Shown piece by piece: positions 34,797 to 47,234 of a stretch of DNA of 64,000 nt; positions within the stretch are counted from its first letter, which is position 1, and the number at the start of each line of letters is the position of its first letter. The stretch spans positions 62,001 to 126,000 of the forward strand of contig NZ_JANLNV010000026.1 of the NCBI RefSeq assembly GCF_025465935.1, given 5' to 3'. Source of the DNA: Pseudomonas sp. 7P_10.2_Bac1. Lineage in GTDB: Bacteria > Pseudomonadota > Gammaproteobacteria > Pseudomonadales > Pseudomonadaceae. The notes beneath the pieces are model-generated. The model was not told the DNA's origin and searched no databases. It worked only from the letters and a program-made list of their open reading frames with translations. A program made the position numbers and the translations under genes.

Positions 34797-36719
34797 TCAC
34801 TGCGATTTTCTGACCCGCAGGTACCACTCGGAGAGCAGTCGTACTTGTTTGTCGGTATAGCCACGTTCGACCATGCGTGTGACGAAGTCGTTGTGTTTTT
34901 GCTGGTCCTCTTTGCTTGCCTTGGCGTTGAAGCTGATGACCGGGAGCAGGTCTTCGGTGTTGGAGAACATTTTCTTCTCGATGACGACGCGCAGCTTCTC
35001 GTAGCTCAGCCAGGTTGGGTTCTTGCCATTGTTGTTGGCACGGGCGCGCAGCACGAAATTGACGATTTCGTTGCGGAAATCTTTCGGGTTGCTGATGCCA
35101 GCCGGTTTTTCGATCTTTTCCAGCTCTTCGTTGAGCGCAACGCGGTTGAGAATCTCGCCGGTTTCCGGATCGCGGTATTCCTGATCCTGAATCCAGAAGT
35201 CTGCATAGAGCACGTAGCGATCAAAGATGTTTTGCCCGTATTCGCTGTAGGACTCCAGGTAAGCGGTCTGGATTTCTTTGCCAATGAACTCGATGTAGCG
35301 TGGAGCCAGGTACTCTTTGAGGAAGCGCAGGTAGCGTTCGCGGGTTTCTGCCGGGAATTGCTCTTGCTCGATTTGTTGCTCCAGCACATACAGCAGATGA
35401 ACCGGGTTGGCAGCCACTTCGTGCGGGTCAAAGTTGAAGACCTTGGACAGGATTTTGAATGCGAAACGGGTCGAAAGACCGGTCATGCCTTCATCCACGC
35501 CCGCACTGTCGCGGTACTCCTGAATCGACTTGGCCTTGGGGTCGGTGTCTTTGAGGTTCTCGCCATCATAGACCCGCATTTTGGAGTAGATGTTGGAGTT
35601 TTCTGGCTCTTTGAGGCGCGACAGGACAGTGAACTGCGCGAGCATTTTCAGGGTGTCCGGGGCGCAATGAGCCTTGGCCAGAGAGCTATTGACCAGCAGT
35701 TTGTCGTAGATTTTGACTTCATCGCTCACCCGCAGGCAGTACGGGACCTTGACGATATAGATCCGGTCGATGAAGGCTTCGTTGTTCTTGTTGTTGCGGA
35801 AGGTGTGCCATTCCGACTCGTTGGAGTGCGCCAGCAGGATGCCGTTGAACGGAATAGCCCCCAGGCCTTCAGTGCTGTTGTAGTTACCTTCTTGGGTTGC
35901 GGTAAGAAGTGGGTGCAGCACCTTGATTGGCGCCTTGAACATTTCAACGAATTCCATCAGGCCTTGGTTGGCCCGGCACAGTGCGCCCGAGTAGCTGTAG
36001 GCATCGGCGTCGTTTTGCGGGAATTCTTCGAGTTTGCGGATATCGACCTTGCCGACAAGGGCCGAGATGTCCTGGTTGTTCTCGTCACCGGGTTCAGTCT
36101 TGGCCACGCCGATCTGATTGAGGATCGAAGGGTAGAGTTTGACCACGCGGAACTGGCTGATGTCGCCACCAAATTCGGCCAGGCGCTTGGTGGCCCATGG
36201 CGACATGATGGTGTTCAGGTAGCGTTTAGGGATGCCGAAGTCTTCTTCAAGAATCGCGCCGTCTTCGGTCGCGTTGAACAGCCCCAGAGGTGATTCAAAA
36301 ACCGGCGAGCCTTTGATCGCATAGAACGGTACTTTTTCGATGAGTTCTTTCAGCTTTTCCGCCAGCGATGACTTGCCGCCGCCTACCGGACCGAGCAGGT
36401 AGAGAATTTGTTTCTTCTCTTCCAGGCCCTGAGCTGCGTGACGGAAGTAAGAAACGATTTGGTCGATGCACTCTTCCATTCCGTGGAAGTCGGCAAAGGC
36501 CGGATAGCGGCGAATCACTTTGTTCGAAAAAATGCGCGACAGGCGAGAGTTGGTTGAGGTGTCCAGTAGTTCCGGTTCACCGATGGCCATCAGCAGCCGT
36601 TCGGCGGCCGAGGCGTAAGCGCTTTTATCTTGTTTGCACAGCTCAAGGTATTCCTGGAGCGTGAGCTCTTCTTGGCGTGTGGATTCAAAGCGTTGTTGGA
36701 AGTGGCTAAAGATACTCAT
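34797..36719 (-). CDS. prkA: PrkA family serine protein kinase
   Basis: 640 residues beginning MSIFSHFQQRFESTRQEELT. The N-terminal AAA-like domain has the P-loop GPVGGGKSSLAEKLKEL near 98-114; the C-terminal PrkA kinase-like domain contains FIGKEIQTAYLESYSEYG. Homologue of E. coli YeaG, a starvation-induced kinase. I take the ATG at 36719; the frame is open 20 codons upstream. First gene of the operon, about 300 bp after the apaH-glpE end. Confidence 0.93.
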   Translation of the reverse strand: MSIFSHFQQRFESTRQEELTLQEYLELCKQDKSAYASAAERLLMAIGEPELLDTSTNSRLSRIFSNKVIRRYPAFADFHGMEECIDQIVSYFRHAAQGLEEKKQILYLLGPVGGGKSSLAEKLKELIEKVPFYAIKGSPVFESPLGLFNATEDGAILEEDFGIPKRYLNTIMSPWATKRLAEFGGDISQFRVVKLYPSILNQIGVAKTEPGDENNQDISALVGKVDIRKLEEFPQNDADAYSYSGALCRANQGLMEFVEMFKAPIKVLHPLLTATQEGNYNSTEGLGAIPFNGILLAHSNESEWHTFRNNKNNEAFIDRIYIVKVPYCLRVSDEVKIYDKLLVNSSLAKAHCAPDTLKMLAQFTVLSRLKEPENSNIYSKMRVYDGENLKDTDPKAKSIQEYRDSAGVDEGMTGLSTRFAFKILSKVFNFDPHEVAANPVHLLYVLEQQIEQEQFPAETRERYLRFLKEYLAPRYIEFIGKEIQTAYLESYSEYGQNIFDRYVLYADFWIQDQEYRDPETGEILNRVALNEELEKIEKPAGISNPKDFRNEIVNFVLRARANNNGKNPTWLSYEKLRVVIEKKMFSNTEDLLPVISFNAKASKEDQQKHNDFVTRMVERGYTDKQVRLLSEWYLRVRKSQ

Positions 36720-36978
36720 GACGTCACCTCGCTCGATACGTGGAGCCGGCGATTGATCGGTCAGTTCGAGTGCTGGCATGCAGCAACATGCAGTTGCCGT
36801 GTACCCCCCAGGACACCATCAAGGAGTTAACCCCTTGAAGTTACTACTGATGATCCATACGCCGGTGTACCGGCTCTCCCCAGATTCGGATGGCCTGCAC
36901 CTAAGGATAGTTGGTAATCGGGGAGGTCAAGAAGAGAAGCGCGAATAGTTGGGCAGACCGCTGGTCTGGAAGCGCGTC

Positions 36979-36999
36979 AGCCCGCTTAGAACGCGGGCT
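36979..36999. terminator. Hairpin after apaH-glpE
   Basis: AGCCCGC (36979-36985) pairs with GCGGGCT (36993-36999). It sits 20 bp beyond the glpE stop; a T-run 12 nt further on the plus strand weakens it as a canonical terminator for glpE. Confidence 0.5.
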
Positions 37000-37019
37000 T
37001 GAGCTGATGAAATTTTTTT

Positions 37020-37346
37020 TCAGTGTGCTTTTTGGGAAGTTTCTGATGGGTAAGTGGTGCGCCACAGTTCGAAGCCGCCATCCAGGCTATATACGTCAGA
37101 AAAACCCTGGCTCACCAGGTAAGCCGCCGCACTTTGGCTGGAGTTGCCGTGGTAGCAGGTGACGATCAGCGGGGCGTCGAGGTCTGCCGCGCGGATGAAA
37201 TCGGCGATCGAGTGATTGTCCAGATGCTTTGAGCCGGTGATGTGCAGGGCTTCATAGGTTGTCTGGTCACGGATGTCGACGACCACAGCACCATGTTCAC
37301 GCAGGGCTTGGGCTTGTTCTGGGGGAATGCGTTTGAATTCAGTCAT
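37020..37346 (-). CDS. glpE: Possible internal translation product GlpE
   Basis: 108 residues from [20 protein letters not shown], a complete rhodanese with the catalytic Cys64 in TCYHGNSS. It is nested within the apaH fusion frame. A good ribosome site (AAAGGACATTCC then ATG) survives in front of it, which suggests the fusion is recent and separate translation persists. It is not an independent gene if the internal site is inactive. Confidence 0.65.
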   Translation of the reverse strand: MTEFKRIPPEQAQALREHGAVVVDIRDQTTYEALHITGSKHLDNHSIADFIRAADLDAPLIVTCYHGNSSQSAAAYLVSQGFSDVYSLDGGFELWRTTYPSETSQKAH

Positions 37347-38267
37347 TGGAATGTCCTTTAGCCTGGCAGCGGGGCGGTTTAGGGCGCGCGCGGCGGTTGG
37401 GTAGAAAGGGGGGGCAGAGGTAAGAGGTTGTGAGGCTGGTGCAGGGTGCCCCTGATCATCACAGTCACAGCTCAGGCGCTGGCCTGTGTCGACATTGAGC
37501 AAGGTCATCGCACCGCCCCAGACACAGCCGGTATCGAGTGCGAAAACGCCAGGCTCTTTGCACTGGCCTTCCAGCGCCGCCCAGTGGCCAAAGATGATCT
37601 TGACGTCCTGGGTTTTGCGTTCTTTGTAGCTGAACCAAGGGGCATAGCCGGGTGGCGCAGTGCCCAAGCCTTCTTTGCTTTTGAGGTCGAGTTTGCCGTC
37701 GCGGGTACAAAAGCGCATGCGAGTGAAGTAGTTGGTGATGACGCGCAGGCGCGTGACTCCGCTGAGGTCGCTGTCCCACTTGGCTGGATCGTTACCGTAC
37801 ATGCCGTCCAGAAAAGGCTTGATCATGCTGTCGTCACGCAGCGCCTGTTCGACTTCGCTGGCGTATTTGAGGGCTTTTTTCAATGACCACTGCGGCGGTA
37901 TTCCTGCGTGCACCAGTGCGGTATTGCGCTCGGTGTCGTAATGCAACAGCGGTTGTTGGCGCAGCCAGGTGATCAGGTCATGGCAGTCGGGCGCTTCGAG
38001 GATCTCGCGCAGTGTGTCGCCCTTTTTCAGGCGCTCGATGTTGTAGGCAACGGCCAGTAAGTGCAGGTCGTGATTGCCCAGCACGCAGACCAGCGACTCA
38101 CGCATGCCGTAGAGAAAACGCAGGGTTTCCAGTGATTGCGGGCCACGATTGATCAAATCGCCAACCAGCCACAGTGTGTCTTGGGTCGGGTCAAAAGCGA
38201 CCTGCTCCAGAAGGCACTTAAGAGGCTGCAAGCAACCTTGCAGGTCACCCACGGCATAGACCGCCAT
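37020..38267 (-). CDS. apaH: ApaH-GlpE fusion: Ap4A hydrolase joined in frame to a rhodanese
   Basis: A single 415-codon frame. Residues 1-270 are symmetrical Ap4A hydrolase (metal motifs [22 protein letters not shown]; later [12 protein letters not shown]), degrading dinucleoside tetraphosphates. Residues 308-415 are thiosulfate sulfurtransferase GlpE with the active-site loop CYHGNSSQ. They are joined by a Pro/Ala-rich linker (about 275-307) with no stop. In most Pseudomonas the two are separate neighbours. An internal ATG at 37344-37346 has AAAGGA 8 bp upstream, so free GlpE may also be made. The start ATG overlaps the apaG stop. Confidence 0.85.
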   Translation of the reverse strand: MAVYAVGDLQGCLQPLKCLLEQVAFDPTQDTLWLVGDLINRGPQSLETLRFLYGMRESLVCVLGNHDLHLLAVAYNIERLKKGDTLREILEAPDCHDLITWLRQQPLLHYDTERNTALVHAGIPPQWSLKKALKYASEVEQALRDDSMIKPFLDGMYGNDPAKWDSDLSGVTRLRVITNYFTRMRFCTRDGKLDLKSKEGLGTAPPGYAPWFSYKERKTQDVKIIFGHWAALEGQCKEPGVFALDTGCVWGGAMTLLNVDTGQRLSCDCDDQGHPAPASQPLTSAPPFYPTAARALNRPAARLKDIPMTEFKRIPPEQAQALREHGAVVVDIRDQTTYEALHITGSKHLDNHSIADFIRAADLDAPLIVTCYHGNSSQSAAAYLVSQGFSDVYSLDGGFELWRTTYPSETSQKAH

Positions 38268-38647
38268 CAGTGAAGGGCTCCTGGTACGGCCAGACGGAAG
38301 GGCTTGATGATGGCTTTGAACTGATGGCCGTCATTGGCCTGCATCAGGTAGCTGCCCTGCATGGTGCCTACTGTGGTGGTGAGCACCGAGCCGCTGCTGT
38401 ACGTGTGTTGCTCGCCGGGCTCGATCAACGGCTGTTGCCCGACCACCCCGGCTCCGCGCACCTCTTCGACATGACCGTCGCCATCGGTAATGACCCAATG
38501 CCGGGACAGCAGCTTGGCCGCCACGGTGCCCGTATTGCTTACCGTAATGGTGTAGGCAAAGGCGTAGCGATTGTGCTCGGGCTGAGATTGTTCTGGCAGG
38601 TAACGCGTGACGACGCTGACGTCGATCACATAGCGAGGATCATGCAT
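38267..38647 (-). CDS. apaG: ApaG protein
   Basis: 126 residues, an immunoglobulin-like beta-sandwich: [20 protein letters not shown], then [10 protein letters not shown] and [20 protein letters not shown]. coli ApaG is 125 aa and linked to magnesium/cobalt resistance, with unclear chemistry. Start at the ATG 38647, preceded by AAGG. Couples to apaH through overlapping TGATG. Confidence 0.93.
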   Translation of the reverse strand: MHDPRYVIDVSVVTRYLPEQSQPEHNRYAFAYTITVSNTGTVAAKLLSRHWVITDGDGHVEEVRGAGVVGQQPLIEPGEQHTYSSGSVLTTTVGTMQGSYLMQANDGHQFKAIIKPFRLAVPGALH

Positions 38648-38769
38648 GCGTGAGGCCTTACAGGGGAGCGCAGACAACGTTGGAAAAATAACCGATGCCT
38701 GAGTCTAGGCTAGATGGCGGGTGCCCGACCAGATGTTGCGTCTGGCCCGGCCCCGTTTTTTCTCAGTAA

Positions 38770-39588
38770 TCAGTCAGCAACCGGCGCGTTAGCCGCTTTT
38801 TCGCTGAGCTGGTCGGCCAAGCGCACGAAAGCGGCTAGGTCGAGTTGTTCGGGGCGCAAGCTGCCGTCGACGCCAGCGGCTTGGATTTCGTCGTTGCTGA
38901 GCAAGGCTTTGAGGGTGTTGCGCAGTGTCTTGCGGCGCTGGTTGAATGCTTCACGCACTACGCGTTCAAGCAAACGATGATCCTTGGCCGGATGCGGCAG
39001 GACGTCGTGTGGCACCAGGCGCACAATCGCCGAGTCGACTTTTGGTGGTGGGTTGAAGGCGCCAGGGCCGACGTTGAACAGGTGTTCGACGCGGCAGTGG
39101 TATTGAACCATGATCGACAAGCGACCCCAGTCACCGCCGCCAGGGCCTGCCGCCATGCGTTCAACCACTTCTTTTTGCAGCATGAAGTGCATGTCTCGAA
39201 TCAGTTCGGCGTTTTTCAGCAGGTGAAAAATTAACGGCGTTGAGATGTTGTACGGCAGGTTACCGACCACTCGCAGCGTGCGCGGTGCAGCATTGAGGGT
39301 CGAGAAATCAAACTTCAGCGCGTCGCCCTGATGCAGGTTGAAGTTGTTCATGCCGGCAAATTGCTGATTCAGGATCGGGATCAGGTCTTTGTCCAGCTCG
39401 ACAACGTCCAGTTGCCCGCCGCTGCTCAGAATGCCTTGGGTCAGAGCACCTTGGCCGGGGCCAATTTCCAGCAGGCGGTCGCCAGACTTGGCATTGATCG
39501 CGCGCAAAATGCGATCGATAACGCCTGCATCGTGCAGGAAGTTTTGGCCAAAGCGCTTGCGCGCCTTGTGTTGGTATTGCTCGGTCAT
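38770..39588 (-). CDS. rsmA: 16S rRNA dimethyladenosine transferase RsmA (KsgA)
   Basis: 272 residues: [10 protein letters not shown], the SAM loop [11 protein letters not shown] and the catalytic NLPYNIS near 109-115. It dimethylates two adjacent adenines at the 3' end of 16S rRNA. It overlaps the pdxA stop by 4 bp, as in the conserved lptD-surA-pdxA-rsmA-apaGH operon. Confidence 0.96.
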   Translation of the reverse strand: MTEQYQHKARKRFGQNFLHDAGVIDRILRAINAKSGDRLLEIGPGQGALTQGILSSGGQLDVVELDKDLIPILNQQFAGMNNFNLHQGDALKFDFSTLNAAPRTLRVVGNLPYNISTPLIFHLLKNAELIRDMHFMLQKEVVERMAAGPGGGDWGRLSIMVQYHCRVEHLFNVGPGAFNPPPKVDSAIVRLVPHDVLPHPAKDHRLLERVVREAFNQRRKTLRNTLKALLSNDEIQAAGVDGSLRPEQLDLAAFVRLADQLSEKAANAPVAD

Positions 39589-40574
39589 ATACGGGTCTCG
39601 GCCATATGATAGGCGGTTTCCAAGGCGACTTGCAGACTGCCAGTGTCGATCTTGCCGCTACCTGCCAGGTCCAGGGCAGTGCCATGGTCGACAGAGGTAC
39701 GGATGATCGGCAAGCCCAGGGTGATGTTGACTGCGGCACCAAACCCTTTGTACTTCAACACGGGCAGGCCTTGGTCGTGGTACATCGCCAGCACTGCATC
39801 GCAGTGCTCCAGATATTTGGGGGTAAACAGAGTGTCTGCAGGCAACGGGCCTCGCAGGTCCATGCCTTCGTGACGCAGACGCTCCAGGGTTGGTTCGATG
39901 ATGTCGATTTCTTCGTGACCCAAATGGCCGCCCTCACCGGCGTGGGGGTTGAGCCCGCACACCAGGATTCGCGGTTGGGCGATGCCGAACTTTTGTTGCA
40001 GATCGGCATGCAGAATCCGGGTCACTCGCGTTAAGCGCTCAGGGGTAATGGCATCGGCAACCTGACGCAAAGGCAGGTGAGTGGTGACCAGTGCCACGCG
40101 CAGCCCGCGCGTGGCGAGCATCATCACCACCTGCTCGGTGTGGGTCAGGTCCGCCAGAAATTCGGTATGGCCAGAAAACGCAATGCCTGCCTCATTGATC
40201 ACGCCTTTGTGAACTGGCGCGGTGATCATGCCTGCAAAGTCGCCCTCAACGCAGCCAAGTGCGGCGCGTGTAAGGGTTTGCAGCACAAACGCGGCGTTGG
40301 CTTTGTCCAGCGTGCCGGCGGTGACACGGGCATTGAGCGGCGTGTCCCACACGTAGAGGCTGCCTGCTGGCGCCGGTTGATCGGGCCAGTTGTCCGGTGT
40401 CACCGGCAGCAGGCTGACGGCCACACCCAGCTGCGCGGCCCGCTCATGGAGCAGGTCGCGGCTGGTAATGGCGATCAGGGGGTGTGGCTGGCGTTGCGAG
40501 GCGAGTAGCAGGCACAGGTCGGGACCTATGCCTGCCGGTTCGCCGGGTGTCAGTGCAAAACGCTGTGTTTTCAC
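39585..40574 (-). CDS. pdxA: 4-hydroxythreonine-4-phosphate dehydrogenase PdxA
   Basis: 329 residues, beginning [13 protein letters not shown]. The family metal/substrate residues lie in [23 protein letters not shown] and [11 protein letters not shown]. It makes an intermediate of pyridoxal phosphate synthesis. Overlaps both neighbours by 4 bp, so translation is coupled. Confidence 0.95.
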   Translation of the reverse strand: MKTQRFALTPGEPAGIGPDLCLLLASQRQPHPLIAITSRDLLHERAAQLGVAVSLLPVTPDNWPDQPAPAGSLYVWDTPLNARVTAGTLDKANAAFVLQTLTRAALGCVEGDFAGMITAPVHKGVINEAGIAFSGHTEFLADLTHTEQVVMMLATRGLRVALVTTHLPLRQVADAITPERLTRVTRILHADLQQKFGIAQPRILVCGLNPHAGEGGHLGHEEIDIIEPTLERLRHEGMDLRGPLPADTLFTPKYLEHCDAVLAMYHDQGLPVLKYKGFGAAVNITLGLPIIRTSVDHGTALDLAGSGKIDTGSLQVALETAYHMAETRI

Positions 40575-41914
40575 TGTGCTTGATCTGCGCTCTCTGCCTG
40601 GTTGGTTGCGCCAGGAAGTTTGATTTCTACATAGGCTTCGTCGCGGATCTGACGCAGCCAGCTTTGCAGTTCTTCGTCGTACTTGCGGTTACGCAAGGCG
40701 TTCATGGCCTGCTGCTCGCGAGCCTGGGTGGTGCTGTCGGTGGAGCGACGGCCAAGGACTTCCAGCACATGCCAGCCGTATTGAGTACGGAATGGCTTGG
40801 ACAACACGCCCTGCGGGGTTTCGGCCATGACTTCGCGGAACTCCGGCACCAGCGAATTCGGGTCTACCCAGTTCAAGTCACCGCCATTGAGGGCAGAACC
40901 CGGGTCTTCCGAATAAGTTTTGGCCAGGGTGGCAAAGTCTTCGCCCGACTGAATGCGGTCGTAGAGTTTATCGGCCAGTTCCTTGGTTTGCGCTTCGGTA
41001 CGGATTTCGCTTGGCTTGATCAGGATGTGGCGAACATGAACTTCGTCCACCATGACTGTTTGACCGCCACGCTTGTCGAGCAGCTTGAGAATAATGAAGC
41101 CGCCAGGCGTACGTACAGGAGGCGTAATGTCACCCACTGGCATTTCGCTCAGCATGCGATCGAACGGAGGAGGCAATTGGCCTGCTTTACGCCAGCCCAT
41201 GTCACCACCGTCCAGCGCAGTGTCACTGCCGGAGCGGGCAATCGCCAACTGAGCAAAGTCAGCACCTTGCTTGACCTGCTTGTAGATGTCTTCAGCCTGT
41301 TTGGCTGCCGCCTGGACGGCATCCGAACTCGCGCTATCAGAGGTTGGGATCAGGATGTTGGCCAGGTGGTAGTCTTCGGACAGCTGCGCCTTGCCCAGGT
41401 CGGAGGCGAGGAAGTTTTTGACTTCCTGTTCGGTGACCTGGATACGCTCGGCCACGCGGCGTTGACGTACACGGCTGATGATCATTTCACGACGTACCTG
41501 CTCGCGAGCATCGTCGTACGACAGGCCGTCGTGGGCCAGCGCCTGGCGAAACTGGTCCAGGGTCATGTTATTGCGCTGGGCAATAGTGCCGATGGCCTGG
41601 TTCAGTTCTTCGTCAGTGATGCGAATGCCCGAACGCTCGCCGATCTGCAGTTGCAGGTTTTCGACAATCAGACGCTCAAGCACTTGTTGGTCCAGAACGC
41701 TGGCAGGCGGTACACCCTGGCCACGCTTGGCGATGGTCTGCTGAACTTCGTGGACACGCTGGTCCAGTTGGCTCTGCATGATCACGTCGTTATCGACGAT
41801 GGCCACCACCTTGTCGAGGGGCTGTACTGCAGCGTGAGCCGCTGCAGTACCCAGGAACAATGCGCCCAATACTAGGGGGCGCAGACACTCAGAAAGCTTG
41901 ATCTTCACGTTCAC
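40571..41914 (-). CDS. surA: Periplasmic chaperone SurA
   Basis: 447 residues: a signal peptide ([18 protein letters not shown]), an N-terminal chaperone region, two parvulin domains ([36 protein letters not shown]) and a C-terminal helix. It escorts outer-membrane proteins such as LptD, its operon partner. The start is ATG 41914 or the GTG at 41908; either overlaps the 3' end of lptD by about 20-26 bp. Confidence 0.95.
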   Translation of the reverse strand: MNVKIKLSECLRPLVLGALFLGTAAAHAAVQPLDKVVAIVDNDVIMQSQLDQRVHEVQQTIAKRGQGVPPASVLDQQVLERLIVENLQLQIGERSGIRITDEELNQAIGTIAQRNNMTLDQFRQALAHDGLSYDDAREQVRREMIISRVRQRRVAERIQVTEQEVKNFLASDLGKAQLSEDYHLANILIPTSDSASSDAVQAAAKQAEDIYKQVKQGADFAQLAIARSGSDTALDGGDMGWRKAGQLPPPFDRMLSEMPVGDITPPVRTPGGFIILKLLDKRGGQTVMVDEVHVRHILIKPSEIRTEAQTKELADKLYDRIQSGEDFATLAKTYSEDPGSALNGGDLNWVDPNSLVPEFREVMAETPQGVLSKPFRTQYGWHVLEVLGRRSTDSTTQAREQQAMNALRNRKYDEELQSWLRQIRDEAYVEIKLPGATNQAESADQAQ

Positions 41915-44639
41915 GATAACCTTGGATGCCTTTGTCGAGGAAGCTCTCTACTTTGGTGCCAGTAACACCGCCGAGACCTTTCAGCACAATTTGAAGGAAG
42001 ATCCCATGGTCGCCCTTTTCGTTTTGCGGGGCTTCTTGGGTGTATTCGTCGTTGGAAACCCAGTAACGGCTGATCAGACGCATTTTCCAGCAGCAGTTGT
42101 CGTACTCAAAGCCACCGAAGGCTTCCAGGGTACGGTTGCGGTTGTAGTCGTACTGCCAGCGGCTGATGACGCTCCATTGCGGCACGAGCGGCCAAATGAC
42201 CGAGAAGTCGTGCTGCTGGATTTTGTAGTAATCCTTGATGAAGCCAGGATCGCCCGGGTTCAGGTAGTCACCGCCGAACTGCCACTTACCGGTGTACTGG
42301 TTGTACACCACCTGGTCGTTGCGATAGCGATAACCGAGGTTGACGATCTTGTTCGGGTTGTCTTCTGGCTGGTAGTGCATCATCGCGCTGCCAGAACGTG
42401 GGCTACGGGTTTCCGGGTCCCAGTTGTAGTCAGCCGTTGCACGCCAGTCGCGGTTGAAGCGATAAGCGTATTCCAGTGCATAAGGCGAAACGTTGGACGT
42501 TGAGTCGTCACGCTTGTCATCAATGCCTGGCAACTGAACCTTACGGTCCTTGAAGTAGTAAGCCTGGCCAATGCTGATGCGTTGACGCTCAAAGCCGTTC
42601 TCTTCAATCCAGCGGCTGGTCAGGCCCAGCGACAGTTTGTTTTCGTCGCCGATACGGTCAGAGCCGGTGAAGCGGTTGTCGCGCCACAGCGAGGAATAGC
42701 TGAACGAACTTTCGCTGGTGTCGAAAACAGGAATGTCTTCCTGGTTGCGCTCAGGCACATACAGGTAGAACGCACGCGGCTCCAGGGTCTGGCGGTAGTT
42801 GGTGCCAAACCAGTTGGTGTTGCGGTCGAAATACAGGCCGCTGTCGATGCTGGCGATAGGGACGCTACGGTTGACCGAGCTGTCGAATTTCTCGCCGGTC
42901 GGCAGCTGAGACTTGCCTGTGCTGTCCAGATCCAGATCGTACTGGGTGTACGCGTACTTGAGGGTCGGCGTCAGGAAGCCGTAGCTCCAGTTCATTGGCA
43001 GCGACATGGCCGGCGCGAGGTTCAGACGAGTACCGTCGGCGCGTGCCAGGCCCTGAATGTTCCTGTCCAGGCGCGGTGTGGTGACGCCGTACTCGTCGGT
43101 GTAGTTACCGTTTTCCAGGTCGCGCTCAAAGCGCACCAGTTCGGTGTTGTAGGTGAAGTTCAAACCACCCGGGTGATACGGCAGGCCACCATTGAAGGTG
43201 AGCTGTGGCATCTGGTTGTACGGCGTGACCTGGGTCACGGTCGCCAACTGGTAGGCCTGTACGTTCAGCTTGGCGGTGAAGTCATCACCCCGGTAGCTGA
43301 CGGCCGCTTGCTGGTTCAGGTAGTCGCGGCTTTCGACGCCGATCTGATCGCTTTGCAGATCCTGGAAGTAGTACGGATCGCTGATCTTGGTGTAGTCGAC
43401 CTCGGTCAGTACGCGCGAATCAAGCCCGCCCTTGTGTTGCCAGTTGAGCATGTAGCGGGTTTTTTCGTAGTCGGTCTGCAGCTTGCGATCGTCGTTGTCG
43501 TCGTTCAGGTACGCAGCGCCGAACTGACCTTCGCTGGACTCGGTCAGGTAACGGAATTCGCCTTCCATCAACAGGCCGCGTTTGGTCATGTAGCGCGGGT
43601 ACAACGTGGCATCGTAGTTCGGCGCCAGGTTGAAGTAGTACGGGGTCACGAGCGTAAAGCCGGTGTCGGAACTGCTGCTGAAGGACGGCGGCAAGAAACC
43701 GGACTGACGGCGATCGTCGATCGGGAAGTAGATGTACGGCGTGTAAAGAACCGGAATGTCTTTAACCCGCAGAGTCACGTTGGTTGCCGTACCGAAACCG
43801 GTGGCCGGGTTCAACGTGATGTTGTTGCCCTTGAGCTGCCAGGCGTTACTGTTCGGCTCGCACGTGGTGTACGTACCATCCTTGAGGCGGATGATCGCGT
43901 CTTCGGCACGCTTGGCGTACAGCGCGCTGCCGCGGATGCGCGATTTGTGCAAGACGTACTCGGCGTTGTCGACCTTGGCGGCGCCGGTGTCCAGCTGAAC
44001 ATCGGCATGGTCGCCCACCAGCAGTGCGCCGTTGTCACGCAGACGCACATGGCCGTTCAGCTCGCCACGGCTCTCGGCCTGATACAGGTTGGCCTCGTCA
44101 GCCTCGACCTGCATGCTGCCCTGACGCATGACCACATCACCGGCCAGGGTCGCGATCTGTTCTTCCTGCTGATAGCGGGAAGCTTTGGCGCCTACGAAGG
44201 TCGGCGAATCGCTTTTGCTGGTGGTGTCGTGCATGCCGGGACGCGAAGGCTCGATATAGGCACCAGAGCAATACGGGCCTGTTTCAGCCAGTTGCGCCGG
44301 TGTGAGCTTGTCACGTGGGACCCAGTCGAGGTGGCTGTAGTCAGCACTGCGCGCCTTGAGGCCACGCCCCTTGGCGGATGTCACCAGCGGGGTCTGCTCG
44401 GTTTGCTCGCTCGACTCACCACTGGCTTGGGCCACGGTACCGTTGTTATGCGATGGGCGTGGTGGCAATTGCGCAGTATTTGCTTTCGGCGCGCAATCCC
44501 AGCCACCCGTAGCCGATGCGGAACAGTCATACTGCTCCTCGGCAAAAACGAACGGCACGGCTAGAGGTTGCATGGCCAGCAGACTGCCGGTTACCAGCAA
44601 CGGAAATTTTTTACGAAACGCGGGGGATTTCAATGCCAT
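41889..44639 (-). CDS. lptD: LPS-assembly protein LptD
   Basis: 916 residues. Signal peptide (ending VPFVFA), LptA-like jelly-roll (about 150-290: [21 protein letters not shown]), then a large beta-barrel rich in aromatic strands. The N-terminal Cys residues in [13 protein letters not shown] and the C-terminal YDNCCWK pair are those used for disulfides. It inserts lipopolysaccharide into the outer membrane. First gene of its operon, divergent from amgK. Confidence 0.96.
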   Translation of the reverse strand: MALKSPAFRKKFPLLVTGSLLAMQPLAVPFVFAEEQYDCSASATGGWDCAPKANTAQLPPRPSHNNGTVAQASGESSEQTEQTPLVTSAKGRGLKARSADYSHLDWVPRDKLTPAQLAETGPYCSGAYIEPSRPGMHDTTSKSDSPTFVGAKASRYQQEEQIATLAGDVVMRQGSMQVEADEANLYQAESRGELNGHVRLRDNGALLVGDHADVQLDTGAAKVDNAEYVLHKSRIRGSALYAKRAEDAIIRLKDGTYTTCEPNSNAWQLKGNNITLNPATGFGTATNVTLRVKDIPVLYTPYIYFPIDDRRQSGFLPPSFSSSSDTGFTLVTPYYFNLAPNYDATLYPRYMTKRGLLMEGEFRYLTESSEGQFGAAYLNDDNDDRKLQTDYEKTRYMLNWQHKGGLDSRVLTEVDYTKISDPYYFQDLQSDQIGVESRDYLNQQAAVSYRGDDFTAKLNVQAYQLATVTQVTPYNQMPQLTFNGGLPYHPGGLNFTYNTELVRFERDLENGNYTDEYGVTTPRLDRNIQGLARADGTRLNLAPAMSLPMNWSYGFLTPTLKYAYTQYDLDLDSTGKSQLPTGEKFDSSVNRSVPIASIDSGLYFDRNTNWFGTNYRQTLEPRAFYLYVPERNQEDIPVFDTSESSFSYSSLWRDNRFTGSDRIGDENKLSLGLTSRWIEENGFERQRISIGQAYYFKDRKVQLPGIDDKRDDSTSNVSPYALEYAYRFNRDWRATADYNWDPETRSPRSGSAMMHYQPEDNPNKIVNLGYRYRNDQVVYNQYTGKWQFGGDYLNPGDPGFIKDYYKIQQHDFSVIWPLVPQWSVISRWQYDYNRNRTLEAFGGFEYDNCCWKMRLISRYWVSNDEYTQEAPQNEKGDHGIFLQIVLKGLGGVTGTKVESFLDKGIQGYREREDQAF

Positions 44640-44771
44640 CTTATTAGTCCGGGCTTCCTGCGTGCCATCAGCCCGCGGTGGGGGGACCGCACGCCTATCG
44701 ATGGTCTGGAAAAGATTCTGGATAATAAAGCATGACCCGCTTGACGGCTAGCGCCGTCGGAGACCCTTGTA
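44640..44771. promoter_or_regulatory. Divergent promoter region lptD / amgK
   Basis: 132 bp separating two divergent essential or cell-envelope genes. TATAAAG near 44732 towards lptD-distal DNA is a plausible -10-like sequence, but no element is certain. Confidence 0.4.
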
Positions 44772-46465
<1,694 letters not shown>

Positions 46466-46466
46466 A

Positions 46467-47234
46467 ATGCTGTGGCCAGGGACTCTCATCGGAGCCGGGG
46501 CTGGCTTTTTTATCGCCAGCATCCCGGGGGCCATGCTGGGTGGCTTGATAGGGCAGACGCTGGACCGACGCCTGCAACTGCACAGTTGGGCGCACCTGCG
46601 TGAGCGTCTGGGCGGTCGTGCGGCGCTGCGTAATGATGAGCTGCTGTTTGTCTTGCTTGGCCGGTTGGCCAAGAGCGGCGGGCGGGTTGTGGATAAACAC
46701 ATCGAACAGGCGCGTCAGGAAATGCGCCAGCTCGACATGTCCCCTGCCGCACAGCAGCGTGCGATTGCCGCATTTAACCGGGGTAAATCCGGGCACGACT
46801 CTCTGCGAGGTTACCTGCTGCGCCTCAAAGCCCAGCCGCCAGCGGCTGAGGGCGTGCTGCGTGCGTGTTGGCGAATGATTGTGGCTGATGGGCGGATTGA
46901 CCCTAAAGAACGTGAATTGGTTTTTTTGTGGGGCCGCTGGCTGGGCTGGAGCCCACAACAGGTGCAGATGCTGGGCGCCGACTACGAGCCGCAGAAAAAA
47001 TCACCGGCGACCCGGGGCGGGACGTATCAACAGTCGCTGATCTTGCTCGGGGTGACTGCCAGCTCTGATCCGGAGCAAATCAAGCGCGCTTACCGGCGTT
47101 TGCTCAGTCGTCACCATCCAGACAAAGTGGCGGGCGCCGGTGCAACCCCGGCGCAGGTGCGCGAGGCCACCGAGAAAACCCGTGAGCTTCATCACGCCTA
47201 TGCACTGATTCGTGAGCATCGCGGTTTTCGTTAG
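46467..47234 (+). CDS. DjlA-like membrane co-chaperone (TerB + J domain)
   Basis: 255 residues. An N-terminal hydrophobic segment (LIGAGAGFFIASIPGAMLGG), a TerB-like central region with MIVADGRIDPKERELVFLWG, and a C-terminal J domain ILLGVTASSDPEQIKRAYRR with HPD at SRHHPDKV. It would stimulate DnaK at the membrane. Start at ATG 46467, directly after the murU stop. Confidence 0.88.
   Translation: MLWPGTLIGAGAGFFIASIPGAMLGGLIGQTLDRRLQLHSWAHLRERLGGRAALRNDELLFVLLGRLAKSGGRVVDKHIEQARQEMRQLDMSPAAQQRAIAAFNRGKSGHDSLRGYLLRLKAQPPAAEGVLRACWRMIVADGRIDPKERELVFLWGRWLGWSPQQVQMLGADYEPQKKSPATRGGTYQQSLILLGVTASSDPEQIKRAYRRLLSRHHPDKVAGAGATPAQVREATEKTRELHHAYALIREHRGFR

Noticed and set aside
34779..36293. Long plus-strand frame opposite prkA
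   Set aside because: Shadow of prkA, with the catalytic gene clearly on the minus strand.
42582..44564. Long plus-strand frame opposite lptD
   Set aside because: 660 codons but it mirrors the GC-rich codon usage of lptD and has no recognisable domain.
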